DNA from: Diadema setosum
Lineage: Eukaryota; Echinodermata; Echinoidea; Diadematoida; Diadematidae
Length of the DNA: 64,000 nt
Assembly (NCBI GenBank): GCA_033980235.1
Contig: CM067067.1
Location: 6,980,789 to 7,044,788, forward strand
Direction: 5' to 3'
Both the position numbers and the translations under genes were made by a program. Shown here one piece after another: positions 39,801-51,800 of the stretch. The notes beneath the pieces were generated by a model. That model saw only the letters and a program-made list of their open reading frames with translations, did no database searches and was not told where the DNA came from. Numbering within the stretch: position 1 is the stretch's first letter; each line of letters starts with the position of its first letter.

Positions 39801-42800
39801 AGCGATCCATTTGAGCCAGCACAAGGCTTTCACGGAATGATTGTGGTTTAGGTTGTACCCCTGGGGCGGCACCAAACCGATGGTTTCATGACGAAGAAAT
39901 CGTGTGCGAAATACTCGGCTACAAGCAGAGGCAATTGTGACGTCATCTTTAAACGGGTCGACACCGGATGCCTCGATGAATGCCCTACGAAACGTCATGC
40001 AGCCTCTCATCAAAATGTCCACGTCACTATGGCAATATCCCATCATTTCCACCTCCAGGTCATAGTCAGTATTTTCATGTTTGGCGTACCATTCTTCAAA
40101 CTGTTTTCTCGCGTCGCTTCCTTTCATGCTTTCTGGATCAAAATAAATCTTGTCAGGAATGGGTCCGCGATAACCTTCGTTCGATTTTGTGTTAAAGAGA
40201 TGAGGGAAGTACCCCTTCCTCAATTCCTTCAAACCAAACGTTTTAGGAAATTTGGCCAGTGGCATGGCTAGAAAACTGAGGGAATCGATCAGCGTCACGT
40301 TTTTGTATTCGAGCTTTAGAATTTTTACTCCGTTTTCTATCACGTTAGGTGCTATACCCTGTTCTAGTAGATATTCTTTGATGAACAGCGCATCGTAGCC
40401 TCTGGCATTATGCGCAATTGCCCGTCTTCCCGTATGGATTGTGTCAGAAAAAAGCCACTGGCTAAATTCGTTTCTACACGTGTCACCTTTAAAGGTCCAT
40501 TCTCTCTTCTCGCAGATGTTACACAACTTGTTTTCGGCCTCCCAACACAGTGCACAAACCCGGTATGCAATACACAAATTTGGCACATGCTTGTATATGA
40601 CCCCTAGTTTGTTTTCGGCAATGGCCTCATCTTGTCGGCATTCAAAGTCATAGAATATGTAGGCCGGGATGGATTCCCGGCACTTTTTCATCCACGATTT
40701 ACACATTTTGGTCCGAGATATTATGGCGGTTGACGGATTGGATACTGATTCTAACTTCACCAACAGCTCTCCGAGCATTTCATGTCTTTTTTCCAAGGAA
40801 GCATATTTTTTTTGTAACTCCTCGTATGGCGCATCTTCCGCGGGCGTCTGACAATCTCCGTCAGTCGTCGAGCATCCGATAAATTTGTCAACCGCGTTTA
40901 TCAGACTTTGAAGATCTTGCTGGACGAGTGGAAGCATGTAGCACAAGTGCTGTTCGTCACGATGTATTTCAGCCTTACATTGGCGGCAGTATCGCATACC
41001 GCAGACATGTTTTTTCTTCGTTCCATCCTTGGTACGATCAATTGTGACGTCACAATCCTTGCATTTGTATACTCTGGCGCATACGCTCACGCCCTCTGAG
41101 GCATTGCTTCCTTTCCCCACGCGTTTATGGTTCTCAAAACAAGTCGCATTTTTAAAGTATCTGCGACAGTCGGGACAATGCACCCATTCGGTTATTTCGC
41201 AAGGTCCCATGCGGCAGCAGCCACAACCCGATCCAGAGCACACGTGACGCTTTTTGACGGAATATCCCTTCAAGCAGTTACCGCAAAACCCATTCTTTTC
41301 CAAGAAGGCTGGCATAGAAGTGATCGTCGCATAGTGTTCGTCGTAATGATACAGAAACAATTGTCTAGTCTTATGCGGCCCGGCATAAAGTATTTCGTTG
41401 AATGTGTCCTTGGAGTATACGACTATTTGATAGTCGGGCAAGGCAGCCTGAAATAATTTCAACTCATCAATGCCGCAAGCCTTCTCCACGGAAACCCCGG
41501 AAATGTCGTGGAGACGGGTGGCCGCTTCTTTCTGAGTCTTCTCTACGTTAATCATGCTTTTGTAATACCGCGCAGCTTCTGTGTCGTTCGACTTGTCGGC
41601 GTGAGCCAGGGCCACGGCTAAAGCGCGGGCACAACACATACTGTCTCGGTTCTTGATACGTACAAAGCAACGTTTTCTCTTCAACCAATTTTGAAAGTCA
41701 GTTCTTGCCACGTTCCACTTCCCCTTTCCAGCAGGCATGGATATGTGGAGAAAGGATAACTCAAATCCATTTTCGTCGGTGAGAAATCCGGCGTTGGATT
41801 GAAGTACGCCCTCTACGGCTAGCATGACTCGTTCGATTGAAAACTGATCATTTCTCATGACTGGTATCCAAATCGGGGCTCTCAACCCCCCGCCATCAAT
41901 GATCATACCAATTCTGTCGTGCGGCTGAACTCCGTCGCGCATCAGTGTGAAAATGCTGTCAAACAAGGCATGAACCACTTCGTAGGCATCATGATCGCGT
42001 AATAGACTGTATAGGGGGTACACGAGAATCTGATAGTCTATAGCTTCGGATCTAAACCGTCCGACTTTGCGTGCCTTGTGAGCAGCGACACGATAAAATC
42101 TACGCACGTTTTCTTCGTCCAGTGGGATCCTCTCGTGATGGTTAGCATCATCCAAAGCCGCTAGATTCGGATCAAACATGTCTCCATTAATGTCATTATC
42201 ATCTCGCTGGTCAGAGCTGCCATCGAGAGCATCTAAATTACTATCGACCATCTCTCCGCCTACCTCCTCATTTGAAGACTCCTCTTCTCGCCGGTTGCTA
42301 TCGAGTTCTTCCGTGTTGCTGTCAAACATATTAACATCATCTGTATCATCGCAGCTGGACCCACTCTCTCTGCTATCCCGTCTCCTCTCCACCTCTTCTG
42401 CTCTGGCTTGCCGCTGCCTCTCCCTCGCTCTTCGCCTTCTTTCCCGAAGGAGACGAAATAACGCTTCCTCCTCTTTACTCCACTGATTCATCTCTGAGTT
42501 TTTGCAGATAACTATTACGTTTCTTTTCTTCCCACTTCTCCCACACTCTTTCCCAGTGCCTCCAAAATTCCGAACCTCCGTAAGGTTCTCTCCACAGTGC
42601 AAATAATATTAGCACAGATACCAGCATCATACGCCACTATCTGCCCCGAAGGATGTAGCTACAATAACTTAACCACCGTCGCAATTAGGAAATGATAAAG
42701 TATCGCTCTCCCCTATCCCCTTTTATAGCCCGTTTCTCCCTTTGATAACCATTAACACTTACATTAAAACATATTTCTCAGCGTTACGCGATACTCGCCA

Positions 42801-45800
42801 TTGCGCCACCTGTATGCAACAGCGTTCCCAGGAAGTAAACAAGTCAGTCGGCAATTTCCCACGTCCTCGCCGTGACCTCGCTAACTCCCGATGACTCACG
42901 CTCTAAGTTCAGACGACACGCGTCCGGTGCAACGATTGACCTCTTGACACAGACGGCACGCGACTGTCCCAGTTCTCTCACACTCTCTCTCCGCACCCGC
43001 AGCAGGCACAGCTGACCTCGTTACCAATCCTCTCTCCCTCTCTCTCCCTCTCCCGTCGCACAGAGACCGAAGCAGACCCAACCGACCTCGTTAATGGCTT
43101 TTGACCTCTCACTCCCTCACTCTCACTCACATCGCTCACTCTCTTCAATGCACCGGCTATATTAGGATGCTGCTATATCCTCATCATAATCATCAAACGG
43201 CGCTGCTGCGAGCTACCCTATCACGCCGAATTATTGGACCTCATGTTGTCACTATGTATGCCCACGTCCGTCACGTTATGTTGCGCCATGTGGTGATGCA
43301 GCGTCATTCCAGCCACGTTGCAATCGATTATCTCATACACCCGTCACGTTATGTTGCGCCATGTGGTGATGCAGCGTCATTTCATCCACGTTGCAATCGA
43401 TTATCTCATACACCCAAAAACAACCACGTAATTGATATGATCTCATACTATGTCACGACATGTTGCGACATGTGCGGATATCTATCATTAATATTTTCTT
43501 GCGCCATGCGTTGCAATCGATGAATCATGATATAAACGCGGCCATGATGTCACCCTATGGTGCAATCGATGAGGTCATCCGTTACGCAAGAAATGATGTC
43601 ATCATTTACCTAATATAGCTCCTGTTACGTAATACAACTGATGGTGCAATCAATTGCGCAATTTGGACTGTCAAAACGACTCCCCTATCTACTATTTCTG
43701 ACTCTCGTTTCATTTATAAAACGTGACGTGATGAATGTACGTTTGAAAGGATACAACGATGCTTCACTATGAGGTGGATAAGATTAAATGCGGTTTAAGA
43801 TTTGTCATCATGACATCACTGAGTGGCTCAGTATCTTCTACGGTGAAATTATCCACTACATAACCCATTGCCTACGGGAGTGCTGCAGACGTTGTAGTTT
43901 ATGGAAATTGCAAATTTTACTAGAGAATGGGTTGACTGTCGCAGACTCTATCTTACGTTCTGAAATTACCAATTACCAAATATCAATTAGAGCAAAACAA
44001 AAGTTAAATGCAGATGTTTGTAACTCTGTCTACAGCTCCCTCCCCCTCCCTCTCCCTCTCTCCTTTTGTCTTCCACTCTCCCCCCCTCTCGTTCTCTCTC
44101 GCTACACGTATACATTATAAAATGTCTCTGTGTCCTTTTTGCCTTTGTCTTTCCAAGAACCATTTCCAAGGCCATTGGATCAAGTAGTACAGAAATGCAT
44201 AAACGACCTGAAGGAGTATTACCACGAGTCACGACGCGAGGTCACAATGGATCCACTTAACTTTGAGGAACGTGTTAACTTGGATGAAGTTTACACACAT
44301 TTGAGTCTAATGGTCAAAAGTGGCATAAGTAAAACGCCAATAACGTACGAGGATCTATTGGTCAATTATGTGAGTGGACCGCTTTCAAAACACATTCTAA
44401 TCGAGGGTGAGGGAGGTGTCGGTAAGACAACGCTTTGCGATAAGATCGCCTGGGACTGGTGCCAGGGGGAGATTCTCCAGGATCTGGACATGGTTGTCGT
44501 AATTCCTCTTCGATATGTTAGTGCGAGTAAAAGTATCGGTGGTATAATACAAAAATATTTGTCTGATTCAAGCTCAGCAACACCAGACAAGATAGACGAC
44601 TATATTTCATCAAATCTAAGTAAAATTCTTCTTGTATTTGATGGTTTCGACGAGTTTGACGGAAAAATAGAAGACAGGAGTAGCAAGGAGATTATTCGCA
44701 TTTTAACATTAGCGCAATATGAGTCATGCAGGGTAATTGTGACGTCAAGGCCGTGGATAACACGTGAATTCAAGATGAACAAGAGTCTTGCCAGAGCTTA
44801 CACTTTTATAAACATCGAAGGATTTGACAAGGAGAATTTGTCCGCTTATATTAGAAGGTACTTTCTGATTAGAGAGAAGAACGTTTTTGCAGAAAGCTTG
44901 ATCACCTTTATGGAAGAAAATGATGTCATCTGCTCCATTGTGGCCCCGTTTCCAATTTACTGTGCCATGCTTTGCCTCATGTGGAATGAATACAATGAAA
45001 AGAAAAGAGAAGAAATGAAACAAATGCAAACGTACTCTGTGATCTTTAGAGAAATTATCTTGCTTTTGAAAAAACACTACGCAGCAAAAGTATGGGAACG
45101 TGAACAGAGTCGTAAAGCTGATGAGTATTTTAATGTAGCTGGCAGGGCAATTCAAGCCATAAGTGAAATAGCCCTGACGGGTTTGTTTCAAAAGAATCTT
45201 TCATTCCCTGAAGAACAATTCAAAGAATGTCAAGATGCCATGGAAACCTGCTTTCGAGTCGGGGTTTTGACAAAAGAAAAAGATGTCACCGGAGGGGAGC
45301 ATCAGTGCGACGTCAACAATCAAACCCCTGTTTCATCAACGGTTTCGTTCCCCCACAAACTGTTCCAAGAATATGTTGCAGGGATACATGTTGCACATCT
45401 ATACGCTATTGATCGTACTAAATACGAACAGCTGAAAGACAAACTTCTCTCTCGATATCTGGAGTTCCGCTACGTTCTCTACTTTGCCTCAGCTTCAGGG
45501 AAAGAACTCGGTCTTGATATCATCAAGGGATTGGTAAAGTGTACCGAGCGTTATTTCTGCGTGAACGTTACGCTTGAATGTCATACTGAAGAGGCCGCTA
45601 GAGCAGTGGGAGATACATGGAAAGACTATACAATAACACCAACGTCATATATTGCGCCAGAACATACAACTTCAGGTATTGTGTTCATGGTGCACTGCAA
45701 CCAAGTGGTGAGTGGCGTTGTTCGAATATCGACGTAAAAGTCCTAGAAAGACTACTTGAAACGTCATTGTTATTTCGAGTTTCTTATCTTTATTTTCTTT

Positions 45801-48800
45801 CTTCATCCTCCCCTGTATTAATTGTCTTTTTAAAGCCCTAACCGGATCATTGTGAATTGTTCTCATATATTGAGATAACGATTTATTTTTCCCTCTGCTG
45901 ACTGTACAGGTGTCAATTAAAAATGAAATGGCATGTGAGGTAATTCGAAGCTGATGTCATCCGTTTGTTATAAGCCCGTATAATATGTCATTTCGAGACC
46001 ATTGTTTAATCACAAAAACTTGATTGAACCAAACAATACTTTTGTCTTCAGAGAATGACTAGATTCCATCGGGAGAGGCAAGTTCAATGATGTAGGGCCT
46101 ATATTCATTGTGATTTTTTTTTTCGATCGTCAAAGAGTTCTCACACTCTCGAGGCAAGACGCCATATTTTGCAATGCATTCTGATTGAGTACATGCATTT
46201 AGGGTACCCACTAACTTGTTGATTTTTTTTTTACCCCAACAGGGTATTTATTGCCTCCATAATTCAACATTTTATATCACATTATACAAAAAGTGGAAAA
46301 AGAAAATACACGGAGCTTAAGACATTCTTGAGATTAAAAAAACAAAAAACCACGAACTATTTACTCAATATACTTCATTTGCTTTGGTAAATTATCATGT
46401 GTTTTCTTACTATTCAGATCTTCCTCTATTCTTTTACAAATTTCTCCTTCAAACAAATGTTGCAAATTAGTTTCACGACATTCTTTTCCGGTTTTATTTC
46501 TTAACAGTCTATATTCATAAATACACCAAAAGGCAATTGTCAAAAACAAATCTAATTCATTCTCCTTATGGGCTTTTAACAGATGCATTCCTGTTATCTC
46601 AAAATCAACATTATATATAATTTTGATTATAACTGTTAGATACGAAAAGAAAATCTTATTTAATCTACACTCAATAAACGCATGTAGATTATCTTTATCT
46701 ACACCGCAGTGCTCAAATTTTCCATCTCTTTTGATATGCCATCTGAACAATTTCTTTTTAACTGGTAGTAAATTATACAAAATCTTAAAATCAACTTCTC
46801 TCAATTTGTTTTCTTTACAATAACACAAGTTTCTTTTGAATATATTCATCCAGTCAAATGATGAGTCGAATATCTTTTCCCAGTGTATACAACATCTGTT
46901 ACTGTCGGGACAATGTGTACACAACAGTTTGTAAAACTGTTTGGCTGAAACATCTTGAATACTTCTTTTCTGCTTTCTCATTCCTATTCTTATTTTAGGA
47001 ATTTCTAATGACCTATTATGAAACTTTATACATGATTCCGTATAATTGCTTATCCATGCTTTTGGGATAGTCTGGCGTAATAAGATATAATAAAAAATCA
47101 ATGCTTACTTTTCTGGCGTTTAAGTTGAGACAGAATTTCTGGAATGGATATAAAATGACCATTCTTGAAAATGTCTTTAAAAATACAATTCCACTGTAAT
47201 ACCAACCATCGTAAAATAAAGTATTTTTATGAAAAGTTACATTTTTAGTATGCCATAAGATTTTATATTGTACTCCATGTACCATGGGTTGATATTTTAA
47301 ACAAATATTATTCTTTATCATTAACAAAGCTTCTAATATTTCATTGTAAAACAATGGGAGTTGAATTTTACTTATCATTTTCATATTAAAGCAATCCAAA
47401 TTGGAATGTAGTAACAATTCTAATCCACCAAAAAGTTACACCAATAAAAACACATTCTACTCCATGTTCCTTTCTTTGCACCTATAGTGCGTCCAAGCCA
47501 TCTCAATCGGAAGCTGAGTTTTTGCTTGGAAAGGTCGATCATGTTAACGCCTCCTTTTTCAAACTCTTTAATCATAATAGTTCGTTTCACCTTTTGAGTT
47601 TTTGCTTGCCAAATGAAAGTGTATAACAAATTATTCAATCTTTTCAATATTTTCTAAGGAATTGTTTCAACCGTAAGTATATGAACTATCTGACTTAAAG
47701 CTAAGGTCTTTACAATAATCAATCTACCAAAAAGAGTAAGTTTGCTTTTTCTCCAGTTGTCCAAAAGTCTTTGCAATTTCGTAAGTTTGTTTTCCCAAAT
47801 CAAAGCTCGTGCTTTATCCATATCAGGTGAAACATAAAACCCTAAGCACTTTGTGGGTGTGTCTGTCCACACTAAATCAAGATCGTCAAGTGACCATTTT
47901 GACTTGGCAGCTCCCAGCCACATAACTGATGTTTTGTTCTTATTCAAATTTGGTCCTGCTACATTTCCAAATATTTCCAACTCTTCACTTACTATTTCTA
48001 ATGATTGTTTATCTGAAACAAAGAATAATGTGTCATCTGCATATTGTAATAATTTTACTTCAAAATTTTCATCCATCTTTAGAACAGAAATACCATTTAT
48101 ACATTTATCATTTTCTTATTCGGGTCGACATAAATTCTGCAGCAAGCACAAAAAGTAAAGCTGAAAGTGGACATCCTTGTCTAATGCCTCTTTGTATTAT
48201 GAAAGACTCAGATATCCAGCCATTTGCTAACACCGAGCTGCGAATATCTGTATACAGTATTTTTTTGTCCATGTCTGAAAAATATTACCAAAATTGAATT
48301 TGTTTAAACACAGCAACATAAAATCAAAATCAATTACATCAAAAGCTTTTGAAAAATCTGCCATCATTATTGCACCATCGATTCCTTTTCTTTTCATGTA
48401 TTCACTAATATCGATTGTCATTCGAATATTTTTTGTTTTTGTTTTAAAGAATAATTTATTCTTCATCAATGGGAAACATAACATACAAACAAATTTATAC
48501 AAAATTCTCTGGACCAATTTCATAATCCTTTACATCAATAAATACAAAATTTATACCAAAACTTTACACTCTGATACATTTTTTTTTCACAATCCATATA
48601 CACAATCCATATATAGACGTCACTTCTTTTCTAGTTTTACACTACTAATCCCTCATTCTCTTAACAATTTTATTCTTTCATTACATTATAAATTCTATTA
48701 ACTAAATCACTTACCAAAAAAAAATAATTTCTTTTCAGCTTTCATTCAATCCAACCTAAAATATCAATATCCATTGATTGAAGTTTATTGTAAAAAAAAA

Positions 48801-51800
48801 ACAGCCCCCTCCCTCGCACCCCCGACCACTCTATACCCCCGTCCATTCTCCCTCTTACTATCCCACCCCCATCCCCCTCCCCCTTCCAAAACCCCCATCA
48901 CAACAAAACCTCAAAGGCAACTGAAACCTATGTGTCCTGACTTACATTATAAGACATATTACAATCTCTTCCCAACTCAACTGTTGCAAATCAACATATT
49001 CAAAAAAAAAAAGCTACATTTTCCCCAAACTTTACTAGCAAATTCACATGTATAAAATATATGTTTATACGTCTCTTCCTCTTTATGACAAAAAGAACAT
49101 GAATTATCATTTACGAACTTAAACTGAAATAATTGATGATTTGTGTACACTATTCCATGCAATAATCTATATTGAAAATCCCTCAAAACAGAACTGAAAG
49201 TGCTACTTCTTATCCTACTAAAAGTACATTTTATATCTTTATTAGAAAACTCACAAAAATATAAATCTCTCATTTTTTCTATCACCAAAGAATCATCACT
49301 TACTTTCTTCACTAATTCAACATAAATGTCTTTAGAGGTAATCTTTTCCAAAGGAATTTCCTACCCATTTCTTATAAAAATCATTTCATCAACACTTGTA
49401 TTCTTCTCTACCTCTGTGTTCTCTGTGTTCCTTTTCCAACCAATTGGAAGCGCTTCATATATCTTCTGAATACTCAAAATATTTAGATAATTAAATCCTT
49501 TATTATAAAAATATTCAACAGAAAATAATTTACCATTCCTATCCATTATATGTTCCAATCTAAAACATTTTTTCAAAAACAAATTTTCATCAAAACTGCA
49601 TTTTCCCTCAATACGAATCATTTTATTATTAAACAATACTTCCTTCCTTATTTGATTATGATCATTAAAATTATATTAAAAGCGGATAATCGATTTTTGA
49701 TATAACCAGTTTGATCTTCGTTTACAATTTCCCTAATCACTGATTGCAAGCGCGTGTGGCTAAAACTGCGGCAATTATCTTGTTGTCGCAGTTCAATAGT
49801 GTAATTGGTCTCCGATTTTCTAAATGTCGCTGATCTATTTTTTTTTAATAAATCAGTGTTACGAGTCCATTTTTTTTTTGAATTTCAGACATTTCTTTCA
49901 TTTTGAAACAATCATTAAAAAAAATTCAACAATAAAAATTGAGTTTCATCCCAAAAAGTTTGATAAAATTCTATAGGTATACCATCAGAACCGGGTGATT
50001 TGTTTGTATTCATTGAAAAAAGGCACGTTTGCATTCAGCAATTATTGTTAGCAGACGGTCGCATTTGTTTTTTCCCTCTTCAATCAATGTAGGAATTTGA
50101 ACTGAATTGATATACTGATTTTGCTTATTTTCATCAATATTAGATTTCTTGTATAACAGTGAATAAAATTCACTACTTCTTGCAGTATTTCTGTTTGCTC
50201 AGTTAAACATCTGTCTTTTTCTATTATCTGGTTTGTCTCTTTTCTTTCTGATTTATATTTTTCTAAGCCTAGAAAATATTTCGTACACTTTTCCCCTTTT
50301 TCATCCACCTAACTCTTGCTCTAACAGCTGCGCCTCTACATTCTCTTTCATTAACCTGTTCAAGTTTTTTCTTATTACATATATATATATTTTTTTACTC
50401 TTTCCGTATCTTTACATCACTGTCTACATCAATCATTCCCTGAAGTTCACTGAAGTTTTGTTCTAAGTATACTTTTGCTTCTTTCTTTCTTGAAGCTATA
50501 TCTTTGCAGAACTTTTGCGTGAACTCACGTACTTATATCTTTATGAGTTCCCATACCTGTGTAAAAGAAAAACATGTATTACCTGAAATACTTCTGATGA
50601 AAGATTTAATTTTTTGTTGATATACTTCATCTTTTGATATGTCTGTATTCATTTTCCGACACCCTGGACCTTTAGAAATATTTGAAATCTTTAACTTAAG
50701 GGAAATAGCATTATGATCAGATTTATAACATGGTCTATATCATTTGACAAAACCTTTGCTTGCGCACTTTTACTGACTAACCAGTAGTCAAGTCTTGATG
50801 CTACATTTAATGACAAATCTCCCCACCTACAATAAGATGGACTTCATTTTTTGAAGTATTAATAACTCAACCATTTATCAATTTTCATAAAGAAACTTTC
50901 TCTTTTCATCTTTTTAGCCGGTGCATAAACATTTACTACGATTACATCATAACCGTCTAACTTAGCATCTAAAAGTAGAGTCCTTCCATCATTTTATTTT
51001 ATTTTATTTTATTTATTTCTATGTCAAATCATTATCTATAAGAATCGCCACACCACAAGAGTGATTGGTACCATGAGAAGAGAAACATTTGCCTCTCCAT
51101 TCACTTTGGGTAATTGTTTCCATATCTTTTGTCCAGTATGTTTCTTGCAAAAACATTATGTTAACTTTTTGCTGTTTACACCATTTATATATCTGAATTC
51201 GTTTAAGTTTGTTCCTTAATCCTCTCACATTCAGACTAAGCAAATGACATAAAGAAGAAGTCATTTGGGAAGTGAATGCTTTCATCTTTTTTTCGCGGTT
51301 TTCTTCTTGGGTTTCTGCTTTCTTTTAGATGTCTGGTTCACTTTACCACGCACTCTTCCTGTTTCTGGAGACTCTGCCGAGAAATCAGACTGGTGCCGAG
51401 TGATGTTGTCTTCCTCGCACTCTGAATATTCACCTGATTCAGACTCGTCTTCTTCAGAGCAGGCACTGTTGTCTGCTGAGTGTTGGTCGCTTATACCCCC
51501 ATCTCACTAGACGGCGATTCCGCTATGATCATCAAAAATGGACAAAGCGCGGCGGATCGTGGCTTGATCGCTTTAGATCTTCTCCGTCGTATCTTGAGCG
51601 GTTCAGAAGCGCGGAGGGTCGCCATCATCGCCATGGTCGGCGACCTCGCTACGGAAGTTTTGAACATGTCCAAAACTTCCGTAGCGAGGTCGCCGTGGTT
51701 TTAGAGCGTATCACAATCGCCTCACGAGCGCATTAAAAGCGACACATTCGTAACTCTGACGGGGTAGCAACGCGTTAATCGTTACTCGAACGCTGCTCAA

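Larger units (their letters stand above)
24388..43693. mobile_element. Polinton/Maverick element (adintovirus-like), structurally complete
   Basis: 19,306 bp bounded by about 775-bp inverted repeats and a perfect 6-bp TSD. It carries the full diagnostic set: protein-primed family B polymerase, integrase, packaging ATPase, adenain-like protease, double-jelly-roll MCP and penton-like mCP, all with open frames. The coding part is clearly more GC-rich than the host flanks. Polintons self-synthesise through protein-primed replication and integrate with a retrovirus-type integrase; with capsid genes they may also form virions. The TIRs differ from each other at only about ten positions, pointing to a recent insertion. 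It sits 316 bp after a receptor exon donor and 464 bp before the NACHT acceptor. Confidence 0.97.

Noticed and set aside
45900..45950. A 30-bp mini exon after TGTACAG at 45910
   Set aside because: In-phase with plausible splice sites, but too short and without motif; the NACHT-to-54756 junction already gives a sensible LRR start.
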